Counted from the first letter of the stretch, positions 44,137 to 54,185 are shown. The stretch: 64,000 nucleotides of DNA from an uncultured bacterium (GCA_937124615.1 CAKZKR010000063.1:35626-99625), one strand, 5' to 3'. Notes: generated by a model not told the origin, from the sequence alone. A program made the numbers and translations.

Positions 44137-46352
44137 CGGGATGTAGAATGTGTTGTTGGTACATTATTCTTCAGTCGTTCTAATTCGGTCACAGGACGCA
44201 GGTCTGTGGGGTCAAGTTCTATGGCTTTTTGGAAATATTGAATGGCTTTCTCATGATTTCCTGACCCTAAATAAGCACGTCCCATGCAGGTATGAGCAAA
44301 GGAGTCATTGGGTAGCAATTGAAATGCTTTTTCCAGTGCAGAAATAGCGGACTCATAGCGTCCTCTATTAATTTGAATATCCGCAATATTAATCCAGTTC
44401 CAGGGGTAATGCTCTGGTTTTAACTGAACCGCCTTTGTAAATGCGTCAATTGCAAGGTCCCATTCCTCCAGTTCCTTGTAAGACATACCCATATAAGAAT
44501 ATGCCTGAGCATAACCCGCATCCAGTTCAATAACCTGTTTACAAGTATCCACAGCAGACCAGTAATCCTTGACCCGCCAGAATTCTAACGCCAAAGCACA
44601 GAGGTCTTCTAACAGAGATATTGTATTTATCCGAGATGGTTCTAATAACTCCTGAGTCGAGTATATTTGGTGGTATACGACCACCCGTTGTATTCCTGGA
44701 AATTCAACCGATTGATAAATCATACCCTTTTCTTTTAAGTACTTCTCAAAATGATTCAGAGGTGCAGATTCAAAATAATCCCCCTGAACCACAATCCAGA
44801 GTTTTGCATTAGGCCTCCGTTCAGGAAGTAATCTTCTCAAAAGAAAATGTGCAATCTCGGCTGTATTCTCAAAATTGGACCCATAACATACAATGTTGGG
44901 TACCGGACCCAAATTGTAAAGAAATACACGCTTCCACAACTCATTATTTACTAAGAGAATATCCTCTGTTTTTGAATTCTGTTTAATGAACACACCCGCG
45001 TTTTTCCAGTCTGTGTGTTGAGGTTTTCCGATTATTAAACTACTCTGATATAGATATAGGAGAAGAAAAGCGAAAAATAGAAGGCGTTTTACCCCTTTCC
45101 ACTCCATATTGCTGAGGGTGTAACCGATAATTAGATATAAAGCAATAGAACTATGCAGGGTATATCTTGGCATGATACAAGGACGCCATAAGTGCGAAAC
45201 TAAATATAGAAATATCGGAGGGAATAGCCACCAGATAGAATAAAGCAAAATAAGGGAATTATTTGTGTTTTTGCATCCGTTTTCTGACGGGGCCTCATCT
45301 TTTACCTTATTTTTAAGATATATCCGGATGGCCCAGATGAAACAAATGATATACAAAACAACCATTACCCCTCCGATAAAGTACTGTTGGGATACAATAG
45401 AACGGGCCGTCTCCTTATCAAAAAAGTTCATCCAGAAATCGGGTTCCGCTCGGAGTTGATAGGTCCAACCGATACAGTCATCTGCAAAAAGGTCACCTGT
45501 AAATTCACGGAGAGTAGGTATTTTCATCCAAGAGGAAGTGAGGTCCGGCGACCAGAAATTAATTGTTAGAATATATAAAACAGAAGGTAATGAAATTAAA
45601 AAAAGAGGAATAGCCCATTTGAGTAAAAAAATAAAATTATCGCGAGGGGATTTTATGTTAACTTGTTTCTGGGTATCTTTACGATAGTAATTTTCTATCA
45701 GAAACCATAATCGGTCTATTAGCAGGTATAACCCTTGCACCATGACAATGAGAGTTGCGAATGGGTGTGTCCAGAGAAGCAAAAAGGTAACAGCGAGATA
45801 GTAAGTAAAATTTTTCCGTTTCTGTTCCCGATACCAAAGGATAAAAAGAAGCATAGAAAGGATAGACAAAAGGGTAAACAGGCTATACATTCGAATCTCT
45901 TGTGAAAATTGCCGGTGGATGGGAGACAAAGCGACGAGAAGGCCTGCAATAAGCCCGACGGAAGCATTAAAACTAACATTACCTAAAATATATACGCAGT
46001 AAATTACAGTTATTCCTATGAAAACAGAGAGCAAACGAAGAGAATAATACGATTCATCAATATAAGTATGCCAGAGGTATTCAATAGAGTAATATAACGG
46101 CATTGTTGCAGGGTCCAACGAGCGATTTTTAATTAAGAAATGGAGAATATTTTTAGATGGTTCATAATGGACACCCTGGGCCCAACGCGTAAAGTCAGGT
46201 GAAGATTCATACTCAGACAAAGGTTTTAGGTGAACAACACTACTGAACTCATCCCACCAAATTGATTCATAACTCATACCAACTGAACGATATAAATAAC
46301 CTACAAGTAGAATTAAAAATAAATATAAAAATGTCTTCGAATTCATATCCAA
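44133..46352 (-). CDS. GT-C (family 39-like) glycosyltransferase with C-terminal TPR domain
   Basis: 739 residues. N-terminal ~450 residues contain about ten membrane helices and the family-39 acidic loop (YESIWWDEFSSVVHLKPLSEY), with IHRQFSQEIRMYSL as second recognisable motif. Residues ~455-560 are an extracytoplasmic soluble part; ~590-735 hold three to four TPRs (AYSYMGMSYKELEEWDLAI, AFTKAVQLKP, CMGRAYLGSGNHEKAIQYF). It is a shorter version of the 37082-41119 gene on the opposite strand and heads a minus-strand unit with two SGNH genes. Confidence 0.8.
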   Translation of the reverse strand: MDMNSKTFLYLFLILLVGYLYRSVGMSYESIWWDEFSSVVHLKPLSEYESSPDFTRWAQGVHYEPSKNILHFLIKNRSLDPATMPLYYSIEYLWHTYIDESYYSLRLLSVFIGITVIYCVYILGNVSFNASVGLIAGLLVALSPIHRQFSQEIRMYSLFTLLSILSMLLFILWYREQKRKNFTYYLAVTFLLLWTHPFATLIVMVQGLYLLIDRLWFLIENYYRKDTQKQVNIKSPRDNFIFLLKWAIPLFLISLPSVLYILTINFWSPDLTSSWMKIPTLREFTGDLFADDCIGWTYQLRAEPDFWMNFFDKETARSIVSQQYFIGGVMVVLYIICFIWAIRIYLKNKVKDEAPSENGCKNTNNSLILLYSIWWLFPPIFLYLVSHLWRPCIMPRYTLHSSIALYLIIGYTLSNMEWKGVKRLLFFAFLLLYLYQSSLIIGKPQHTDWKNAGVFIKQNSKTEDILLVNNELWKRVFLYNLGPVPNIVCYGSNFENTAEIAHFLLRRLLPERRPNAKLWIVVQGDYFESAPLNHFEKYLKEKGMIYQSVEFPGIQRVVVYHQIYSTQELLEPSRINTISLLEDLCALALEFWRVKDYWSAVDTCKQVIELDAGYAQAYSYMGMSYKELEEWDLAIDAFTKAVQLKPEHYPWNWINIADIQINRGRYESAISALEKAFQLLPNDSFAHTCMGRAYLGSGNHEKAIQYFQKAIELDPTDLRPVTELERLKNNVPTTHSTSR

Positions 46353-46472
46353 ATCGTATTTCTCTTTTTATTTTGACTACATCTTTTCATATCTCAAATT
46401 ATTTATAATAACATATCATGAAGAGAATTGATATCTAATGAAAACAAGGATAAATTACAGAATTAATGGAGT

Positions 46473-47696
46473 ATGGAAATGAGGTCATTTATAAAAAATA
46501 TTATTTTACTAATGGCTTCAATATTTTTTGTTCTTGTACTAACAATAATATTGGACCGTATTTTAGGTAATGTATTACCCAAACCCTTTCCGGAAGGGAC
46601 CCATGACCTTATTTTCCCTCCATTATCCCGGCAGGAATTTGCCTCTGTTGATTTTAAGTATGTTGTAGAGACAAATTCATTAGGTATTCGAGAACGGGAA
46701 GTACAGAGACCGAAAAATGCAAAGAGTTATCGTATAATAGCAGTGGGAGATTCATATACTTATGGATGGGGAGTGAATATTGAGGAGACCTGGCTTCGAA
46801 GGTTAGAACAAAAATTGTCTTTGGGCAGTAAGCACATTGAGACTGTCAACTTAGGGAAACCAGGGGCAGGACCTCCGTTTTATGTGGAAATTACACGCAC
46901 GATTGTGCCGTTACTGGAACCCGATTGGATTTTAGTCGGCATTTTGCAGGGGAATGACATTGCGTCATCGGGTTCGGAAGGACTGGAACAGGTTCGTACG
47001 GGGTTAATACACGGTACAAGATATTTGTTCCCTAATTTCGTGCGCACGGTAGAAATGATGAGACTGGCCTATTCCCTCGAAAAACGAACGCAAGAACGCC
47101 CACCAGAAAAAACGACTGCGGAAGATAATGCCCGGTGGTCTGCAAATACCGCAAAAGAATTTTATGAAAAAATGTCTGCGGATGAGAAACAGAAATTTCA
47201 CAACTTTGATGAAGAGGTAAAACAGGCTTTTTTTAACGGTCTTCTTAACCCTTATATGATAGACCTTGCATTGAAAAATAAGCACATCTATACACTAACG
47301 CTGAATCCGGAAGACCCATGGATACAGCAATGTATTGTGAATATGACAAAAGCATTACAGATAATAAAGTCTGTGGCCAGTCAATTCAATGCTCGCGTAG
47401 CGGTAGTCAGTATCCCCGATGGACCGTATGTAAATGAAGTCGCATGGAACAATATTCAACGGGTCGGTTTTGATGTCGTGCCTGAAATGTTAACTTCCGA
47501 TGCACCTGATAGGGTAATTCAAATTGCTTGTGAAAAAGCCGGTGTGCCTTGTTTTACTGTTTCAGAAGCATTCCGGCAACGGAAACAAGACCCTCATCTA
47601 TTTTTTAAACTTGATGGACATCTGACTGCGGAAGGACACAAATTATTGGCAGAAACTTTGGCTCCTAAATTACAACAATGGCTGATAGAAAAATGA
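46473..47696 (+). CDS. Membrane-anchored SGNH/GDSL hydrolase C
   Basis: 407 residues, N-terminal membrane helix (~10-28). Block I is VGDSYTYGWG with Ser at residue 94; NLGKPGAG, LQGND and DGHLTAEGH are blocks II, III and V, so this protein has a fully standard SGNH set and is the most canonical of the four. It is divergent from the GT-C/TPR gene (120 nt between) and overlaps the next SGNH gene. Confidence 0.85.
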   Translation: MEMRSFIKNIILLMASIFFVLVLTIILDRILGNVLPKPFPEGTHDLIFPPLSRQEFASVDFKYVVETNSLGIREREVQRPKNAKSYRIIAVGDSYTYGWGVNIEETWLRRLEQKLSLGSKHIETVNLGKPGAGPPFYVEITRTIVPLLEPDWILVGILQGNDIASSGSEGLEQVRTGLIHGTRYLFPNFVRTVEMMRLAYSLEKRTQERPPEKTTAEDNARWSANTAKEFYEKMSADEKQKFHNFDEEVKQAFFNGLLNPYMIDLALKNKHIYTLTLNPEDPWIQQCIVNMTKALQIIKSVASQFNARVAVVSIPDGPYVNEVAWNNIQRVGFDVVPEMLTSDAPDRVIQIACEKAGVPCFTVSEAFRQRKQDPHLFFKLDGHLTAEGHKLLAETLAPKLQQWLIEK

Positions 47697-48847
47697 ATGA
47701 ATACACAAAAAAGGAAACCATAAGCAAGAAAAAGTTTCTCATCTTCACTTTTTTACCCCTTATCATTCTGCTTGCCAGTTTTGAATTAATCGCCCGAATT
47801 GTAGAAATTTGGTTTCCGCCCATGGTTATGGACATCGGTTTAGGTTTTACCGAAGATTCCCGTTTATTTATTCCCGACCCTCAGGACAGCCGATATTTAA
47901 TAACCCATCCGAATAAAACCATTGCCTTTCAGAACCAGCGGTTTTTGAGAAACAAACCTGATGGAACATTACGAATATTTTTCTTAGGCGGTTCGTCTGT
48001 GAATTATGTTCATTATGAACAGCCGGGGTTAGCCGAACGATTAGAGGAAAAGTTAAGCCCTAATTACAAAGAGGTAGAAATTATCAATTGTGGTGGACTT
48101 TCCTACGGAACGCATCGGCTTGTATTGATTGCACGCGAGATTATGAACTATGAGCCGGATCTTGTAATGATATATTCGGGACACAACGAATTTGAAGAGA
48201 TAGAGCAACTCCATTTAGCGCGGGTCCAAACAACAAAATTACAGCGGATTTTATACTCATCCGCTGCGATGAGATTTGTGCGGGACCGTATAGCGGGCTA
48301 TCGAATATCAAAACTTGAATCAGAACATAACCGAAGGATGCTGGCACAATCATTACCCGATGCAGGTAAAGGCTGGAACCATGTTTTTACTCCTGAGGAA
48401 ATTGCAGAGAGGATGGAAAAATACAAACAGAACTTAGATGAAATTATCCGTCTATGCAAAGGAAAAAACATAAAGATTATAATTGCTACCGTTCCATCAA
48501 ACTATATCAAGCCCAATTTAATAGGCAAGAGTGCGGAAGAATATGAAAAGGTTCTTCAACTCATCAAGGATGGAAAGTATAACGAAGCGTATGAATTAGG
48601 AAGAAAAATACTCCGGGAAACCTCACCTCGACATCAATCCTCAGACCTTGAAAATAATATTGTAAGAGAACTCGCCACGCAACACAATATCCCCTTAGCA
48701 GATGTATTACGGGCTGTTGAACAGGCTGAACCCCATCATATTCCGGGTGAGACTTTGTTTAACGACCACTGCCACTTAAATCCGGCGGGAAACAAAATTA
48801 TGATACATACCTTTGAAGAAAAAATCTTGAAAACATTTGGTCTTTAA
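47693..48847 (+). CDS. Membrane-anchored SGNH/GDSL hydrolase-like protein D
   Basis: 384 residues from the ATG at 47693, which overlaps the preceding stop as ATGA; an in-frame ATG at 47678 is possible. N-terminal membrane helix near 15-35. Block I is GGSSVNY with Ser at residue 101; NCGGLSYGTHR, YSGHNEF and NDHCHLNPAG supply blocks II, III and V. GGS in place of GDS is common in distant SGNH groups. Probably acts with protein C on the same envelope substrate. Confidence 0.8.
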   Translation: MNEYTKKETISKKKFLIFTFLPLIILLASFELIARIVEIWFPPMVMDIGLGFTEDSRLFIPDPQDSRYLITHPNKTIAFQNQRFLRNKPDGTLRIFFLGGSSVNYVHYEQPGLAERLEEKLSPNYKEVEIINCGGLSYGTHRLVLIAREIMNYEPDLVMIYSGHNEFEEIEQLHLARVQTTKLQRILYSSAAMRFVRDRIAGYRISKLESEHNRRMLAQSLPDAGKGWNHVFTPEEIAERMEKYKQNLDEIIRLCKGKNIKIIIATVPSNYIKPNLIGKSAEEYEKVLQLIKDGKYNEAYELGRKILRETSPRHQSSDLENNIVRELATQHNIPLADVLRAVEQAEPHHIPGETLFNDHCHLNPAGNKIMIHTFEEKILKTFGL

Positions 48848-48916
48848 ATTATGTATTTAAAAAGATATAAATATATACGGATTGTTTTAGATGTATTGAG
48901 TATTTATGTCTTTTTA

Positions 48917-51094
48917 CTAAAATTGTGAGGGTTTTATAACTGTTTCTGGATGGACACGGACACGATAGAAATGAGCAAGAGCATTAATATATAAAGCCAT
49001 TGTTTCGATAGAAATACCGGTAGAGCCTATATCCGAATTTGGCGAAGGGGATATGTCAAGATAAGGAACATCAGAATTTTGGGAAGTAGCCCGAATTCCG
49101 AAGGGAATAACACCAACTAATTTCTCTGGATTTACTCCATGTTTTACAAAAGGATGTGCATATCCCGATAAGTTTTTTGTCCCTAATCCTTCAATAAAGC
49201 AGATTCCATAAGGATTAACACCCAATATCCAATTGATATGGTCAAAAAACAAGTTTTTGGTCATATCTTCGGGTATGAAGCGAAAAGCTTTCCCAGCCAA
49301 TTGAGCAATTTGTAGAAGGTGAATATTGTTCCCTTTTAGACCCGCACCTTTGTTTATTGTTACCCCGAAGAAATCAACTTCGGGTGTCCATTTTATTGGA
49401 CATATTCTGAATGGATTCTGATTGGCTTGTTCTGCGTAGCTCTGGAGTGTATTTTTTAAGACCTGAACCAAATCATAAGTTTTATTTTCGTATGTAAATG
49501 CATCATATCTTGGTATGACTTCTGATACACACAGTAAATTTTCGGGAACCACTAATTTGGCAGAGGATATATAATTTCCAGTTCCTTTTATCTCTTCAAG
49601 ATAGACAAGTGCAGAAAAGAGTCCGGGGGGCTTTTTCCCCTGAGATAACATAGATTGGGTTAATATTTCAGTCTTACCGCTATAAGGATTCTCTGGATTT
49701 GTTTTTGAGAGTAGATAAGTAAGATTCCCAAGAGCAGAGATAAGGGTGTCTTCATCATCAATGAATTCTTGAATGGGCCTCTCATCCCCTGTTGCAGGCT
49801 GATTATCGGTTTCTTCCTCGGGTTTCTTTGTATCCGTTCCTGTTCTGGAAACAATATTTCCAACTAATTTTCCATCGTCCTTAACACGGTTAACAATATA
49901 TTGAGCACCCCATTCTATCTCCTCCTTCATTTTCGTATTCAAATCATTATTTTTTAGCAATCGCCATGTACAGATGTTGCAACTTTCTGCAAGAAGATTT
50001 AAGCAAAGGGAAGATTTCGTTTTACTATAGGTTTCCCCGTCATGCCATCCCCCTGTTAATGAGTTCCCTTCAAAAGCATCATCTGTATGGCAGGGTTCAT
50101 GGATACCTTCTATCTTTGTACCACAGCGATGTAGTCGGATTCCTTCTAATACAATTGGGATGGTCTTTTCCCAGAGGAGGTCTTTACCGATAAAAAAAGG
50201 AGCACTGTAATACTTTTTTCCTTCAATTATAACTACAATTCGATAGGTACCTTCTTCGTTATAATCTGAAAAATTAACACGATAAAACCATTTTCCCCAG
50301 TCAGATTTATGGGCTCCGACAATCCGACCGGGTTCGCCCGGATATAACTTTTTAATTTCTCGGTCTGACTCGCCTAAAAGATAAGATTCTATTTTCTCCG
50401 GTTTAAAATTTGTAGCCAAAATACAAGCTTTTGGATAGAGAAGGTCGTATCCAACTTGATTTACAAAAATATCAACCCTTTTTTGTTGTTCAATTACACC
50501 TGTAAAATTTCCCTCATCCCACCACACGGTTCCATTAGAACTAAAATTGGTAGTCAATAGGAATCTTATAGCAACCGCACCGGGTGGAACAGATGTCTCC
50601 GATAACATATATCGTTTCCATTCGGCCTCTTTATTCTCTATTAACCGTAACTCTTTTTGGTCTATCGTTTCATCGCCTTTTAGCCATTTAACAAATACCT
50701 TTGATGGGAAGTCCCCACGATAAAAGATACTTCCTGTGATGGATACCATTCCGGAGGGAATAGGTATATCCTTAGTGCTTACATTTACAATTCCTGCTCC
50801 ATCTACCCGAAGCGCACTTTTTCCGGAAAGATAGGTCTCTTTATCAAGAGAAATTCTGTTTTCTGTATTATCCGAAGAACATTCCCAAATTTTTGACAGG
50901 AAAACAGACGAGTCCGCATCCTCAATAGGTTCGAAACCTCCATTATAAATAAGAGAGATCGTTTCCCAGATATAATCGTCTTCGCCTATCGGTGTTGATG
51001 ACTGTGCTTCCTCACAAAAAGCAAGACCATTGTTCAAAAAGAGAAATAAAGATATTATACGAAGAATATTTTCTTTTAAGGGAAGTGCTTTCAT
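48917..51094 (-). CDS. Secreted GH9-like protein with Ig-like domain, possibly not a standard cellulase
   Basis: 725 residues with a signal peptide, a carbohydrate-binding-like beta-sandwich (~45-205), an Ig-like CelD_N domain (from ~213: FVNQVGYDLLYPKACIL ... FRV-type YRIVV ... YSAPFFIG) and an alpha/alpha barrel (~320-715). The family motif GGW-x-DAGD reads GGWHDGET here (D352, G353, E354, T355), so the second catalytic Asp is changed. The C-terminal segment where GH9 has an acidic Glu (N-E-x-x-x-x-Y-N-A) reads TGISIETMALYINAL (from ~692), without Glu at the expected place. GH9 fold is likely; activity doubtful. Confidence 0.72.
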   Translation of the reverse strand: MKALPLKENILRIISLFLFLNNGLAFCEEAQSSTPIGEDDYIWETISLIYNGGFEPIEDADSSVFLSKIWECSSDNTENRISLDKETYLSGKSALRVDGAGIVNVSTKDIPIPSGMVSITGSIFYRGDFPSKVFVKWLKGDETIDQKELRLIENKEAEWKRYMLSETSVPPGAVAIRFLLTTNFSSNGTVWWDEGNFTGVIEQQKRVDIFVNQVGYDLLYPKACILATNFKPEKIESYLLGESDREIKKLYPGEPGRIVGAHKSDWGKWFYRVNFSDYNEEGTYRIVVIIEGKKYYSAPFFIGKDLLWEKTIPIVLEGIRLHRCGTKIEGIHEPCHTDDAFEGNSLTGGWHDGETYSKTKSSLCLNLLAESCNICTWRLLKNNDLNTKMKEEIEWGAQYIVNRVKDDGKLVGNIVSRTGTDTKKPEEETDNQPATGDERPIQEFIDDEDTLISALGNLTYLLSKTNPENPYSGKTEILTQSMLSQGKKPPGLFSALVYLEEIKGTGNYISSAKLVVPENLLCVSEVIPRYDAFTYENKTYDLVQVLKNTLQSYAEQANQNPFRICPIKWTPEVDFFGVTINKGAGLKGNNIHLLQIAQLAGKAFRFIPEDMTKNLFFDHINWILGVNPYGICFIEGLGTKNLSGYAHPFVKHGVNPEKLVGVIPFGIRATSQNSDVPYLDISPSPNSDIGSTGISIETMALYINALAHFYRVRVHPETVIKPSQF

Positions 51095-51123
51095 ACCAAA
51101 ACCCTATCTTGAAAGTACATGGA

Positions 51124-51894
51124 TCAAGTTATTTTAAACAGAGGTTCATTTTTTATTTCATCAATAAGTTCATTAACACAATTTTCCTGTTCTTCAGTAC
51201 CTGTGATGGCAAACCATAAGGAGCCTTCTGCTCCATTAACACCACCTCCACCTATTAATTCCGCATCGGCTCCCGTAAGTAATTTTATCGCTTCTATCTC
51301 TGTAAAAACTTCGCCAGGAACAGGGAAAAATCGTAGACCGTTACCCTGAGCAAAATTTATTTTTAACGCAATTGCATCCATATCCCCATAAATCCTCTTT
51401 TCCAGGCCGACCGGGATAATAAGTTTAACTCGACGCCCTATTACAGCAGGTATTGTTGCTCCAATGGTCCCTCCTTGCGGATGGGCTACAAAAATACCTG
51501 CACGCCGGTTTTTTACATCCAGAGCATTTGCTCCTTTGAGCACTACATCCATTTGGTTTAACTGGGATATTACATCAAAAAGGTTTTTTCCCCGTAGCCA
51601 CTGTCCTTTGTGTAAAACAACATCTCCTGGAAACTCCGATTCATCCGGTAACCTTCCCATTTCTGTTAAGGAACACCACGGCGGTAGCGTTACACCCCGA
51701 AAAAACCGATTTTTAGGGAAAGGTTCTTCATATCCCAAATATTTTAACATTTCCTCCGCTATATATCCGTTAGTTGTTCCTGCCACAATGACTACTGTAT
51801 GAGCATGTATTGCTTTTTGTATATCGGGATGTCGAGCAATCCCTTTTGCGATAAGCCGTTTACATGCGGAAATCGTCAGCGTTACTTGCAACAT
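51124..51894 (-). CDS. Conserved protein of unknown function
   Basis: 256 residues, no signal peptide or membrane helix. It has several glycine-rich loops, VIVAGTTNGYIAEEML, VVLKGANALDV, FVAHPQGGTIGATIPAV, IIPVGLEKRIYG and LIGGGGVNGAEGSL, which look like ligand-binding turns between beta-strands. I recall similar uncharacterised proteins in archaea and bacteria, but no function can be assigned. It precedes the ThuA-like gene divergently. Confidence 0.65.
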   Translation of the reverse strand: MLQVTLTISACKRLIAKGIARHPDIQKAIHAHTVVIVAGTTNGYIAEEMLKYLGYEEPFPKNRFFRGVTLPPWCSLTEMGRLPDESEFPGDVVLHKGQWLRGKNLFDVISQLNQMDVVLKGANALDVKNRRAGIFVAHPQGGTIGATIPAVIGRRVKLIIPVGLEKRIYGDMDAIALKINFAQGNGLRFFPVPGEVFTEIEAIKLLTGADAELIGGGGVNGAEGSLWFAITGTEEQENCVNELIDEIKNEPLFKIT

Positions 51895-52098
51895 GTAACC
51901 ATATCCTTATATAAATTAATCATCCTGATAAATTTTAACACTAATCAGAGAAGAGAGAAAAAATTGGGTCATGTTTTATTGATTACAAGATCTGAATTAT
52001 AATAAAAGAGTTTTAATATAAATATAAGAATTATAAACAGACAAAAAACGAAATTTATTTATTATAGTAATACACTTTAACACAGAAAGGATGTAGTT

Positions 52099-52842
52099 AT
52101 GTCAGGTTTGCGTATTACAGTCTGGAACGAAGGTGTTCACGAGAAGATTAGCGAAAAGGTTCAGAAGGTATATCCCCATTCGATAGGGAAACAGATCGCC
52201 CAATATTTAGAGAGACAACCGGGGATTGCGAGTGTCCGTGTCGTTCAACTGGAAGATCCGGAACAAGGTTTATCTGATGAAATTTTAGATACCACAGATG
52301 TAATGACATGGTGGGGACACCTCGCTCATGACAAAGTAACCGAAGAAAATGCGGAAAAGGTGCAGAATCGTGTGTTAAATGGGATGGGACTGGTTGTATT
52401 GCATTCAGGACATATGTCAAAACCATTCCGTCGGCTTATGGGCACAGGTTGCATGTTGAAATGGCGCGAATGGAAAGGGGAGGGAGAGAGGGAGCGTATC
52501 TGGGTCGTTGACCCTGCACATCCTATAGTGAATGGAATTCCAGAATATATAGAGTTAGAACGCTCTGAAATGTACGGCGAACATTTCGACATACCACAAC
52601 CGGACCAATTAGTCTTTATAAGTTGGTATCAAGGGGGAGAAGTATTCCGCAGTGGTTGTTGCTGGCATAGAGGATTAGGAAAAGTCTTTTATTTCAGTCC
52701 GGGACATGAAACTTTGCCAATTTACTATAACGACAATATTTTGAAGGTTATTTATAATGGTGTAATATGGAGTGCTCCGACGAAACCCATAAACGGCGTG
52801 TTTCGCGGGAATTTTGACCCACCCCTTGAGAATATAGGATGA
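52099..52842 (+). CDS. ThuA-like protein (trehalose utilisation family)
   Basis: 247 residues of the ThuA/glutamine-amidotransferase-like fold, found with sugar oxidoreductases. The segment VMTWWGHLAHDKVTEE, then LNGMGLVVLHSGHMSKPFRRLMG, and GKVFYFSPGHETLPIYYN match the family. AGAAAGGATG precedes the ATG by ~9 nt. It overlaps the next gene by 4 nt (ATGA), giving a coupled pair. A role in sugar keto/epimer metabolism is inferred for the family. Confidence 0.82.
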   Translation: MSGLRITVWNEGVHEKISEKVQKVYPHSIGKQIAQYLERQPGIASVRVVQLEDPEQGLSDEILDTTDVMTWWGHLAHDKVTEENAEKVQNRVLNGMGLVVLHSGHMSKPFRRLMGTGCMLKWREWKGEGERERIWVVDPAHPIVNGIPEYIELERSEMYGEHFDIPQPDQLVFISWYQGGEVFRSGCCWHRGLGKVFYFSPGHETLPIYYNDNILKVIYNGVIWSAPTKPINGVFRGNFDPPLENIG

Positions 52843-54185
52843 AAGACATGAAAAATATTTCGGCAAACATCCTTGTATTTTTTTACTGTAATGCGTTAAT
52901 CCTTTCCGCTTGTTTCGCTCAGGAAACTCAATTAAAAGCAGGCGGACCTGTTCCGTTGTGGAAAAAGGCAGAAATTTTTCAGCAGGATATGGAAGAACGG
53001 TTTTTGCTCGATGGACAGGCACTATGCAAATTAGTCCTCCCACAAAAAAATAGACCCCTTTCCTACAACATGCCCGATAATGCCTATATGACCGGAATTT
53101 ATGTCGGGACTCTCTCAATGAAATATCAGGTAACGAAGGATGAAAAAGATAAAGAAAGACTGCTTCAGTCCATCAAAGCATTGAATCACCTTTGTCGTGC
53201 AAGTGGCGTGGATGGATTGCTTGCTCGTGCTGTAATCCCTGTGGATACCACATGGAAAGATGATGGAATATGGCGACCTACTCCAGATGGCAAATATCTA
53301 TGGAGAGGTGATGTAAGCAGTGACCAGGTAGATGGAGTCATGTTCGGCTTCTCATGGGCGTATGAGACTATCCAGGATGAAAATGTGCGAAAAGAAATCG
53401 CTAAGGATGTTACAGGAATTGTTGAACATATCTTGCGAAATGATTTAAAAATCATTGATGCGGACGGCAAACCGACTACATGGGGAAAATATTTTCCGGC
53501 CTATACCCTGATAGAACCTTTAAATGCTTTGTTGTGGTTACAGGCATTGAAAATTGCAAATCAGGTTTCCGGTGATGATAAATATGCCGAAATATACAAG
53601 AAATATGCTATCGAATTAAAATATGCGGAACGGGCTATTCAAGCACGGAGAAATCTCGACCCCATGCGAAAAGGCTTTGTGAATCATTCGGACGATGTCC
53701 TTTTCTTTCTGGGAATAGAACCCCTATTACGGTTAGAGCAAGACCCACAGATACGAGAATATTATAGGAAGTCCTTAAAACACGCATGGGAAGGTTCTCC
53801 TCCTTTCCCCGGATTAAAGCCCGAAGCCAATCCTTTATATTCCTTCCTGTCGGCAAAGTATCTGGGGGACCATTCCGAAGTAGAAAATGCAATCAAAACG
53901 CTTATTTGGTTTCCTTTTTCTATAAAATGGAATAAAGATACTATTAAAAAATATGAACAGCAACATGGTATTCAATTGACCTGGGATGTGCAAAGCCCGG
54001 AACCTGAAAAAAATAAACCCATACCTATTGATAGACGAGAAAATACATGGTCAACATGGGTTCAGGACCCTTACCTTTCGCCGGGTGACCCTATGCAAGA
54101 TTCGCCTGTTGAATACAATGGACATGATTATTTATTAGGATATTGGCTTGGTGTATATTATGGGTTTATTGACAGAGAAAAATAA
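52839..54185 (+). CDS. Putative lipoprotein with alpha/alpha-barrel glycosidase-like features
   Basis: 448 residues; N-terminal signal peptide with lipobox LSAC, so a lipid-anchored protein. The rest is rich in helices and aromatic-acidic segments (KDDGIWRPTPDGKYLWRGDVSSDQVDGVMFGFSWAYE, WGKYFPAYTLIEPLNALLWLQ). The pattern suggests an alpha-helical barrel, as in several glycosidases, but no family is recognised. The start at 52839 overlaps the ThuA gene by 4 nt; an ATG at 52848 with AGGA before it is an alternative. Confidence 0.6.
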   Translation: MKDMKNISANILVFFYCNALILSACFAQETQLKAGGPVPLWKKAEIFQQDMEERFLLDGQALCKLVLPQKNRPLSYNMPDNAYMTGIYVGTLSMKYQVTKDEKDKERLLQSIKALNHLCRASGVDGLLARAVIPVDTTWKDDGIWRPTPDGKYLWRGDVSSDQVDGVMFGFSWAYETIQDENVRKEIAKDVTGIVEHILRNDLKIIDADGKPTTWGKYFPAYTLIEPLNALLWLQALKIANQVSGDDKYAEIYKKYAIELKYAERAIQARRNLDPMRKGFVNHSDDVLFFLGIEPLLRLEQDPQIREYYRKSLKHAWEGSPPFPGLKPEANPLYSFLSAKYLGDHSEVENAIKTLIWFPFSIKWNKDTIKKYEQQHGIQLTWDVQSPEPEKNKPIPIDRRENTWSTWVQDPYLSPGDPMQDSPVEYNGHDYLLGYWLGVYYGFIDREK

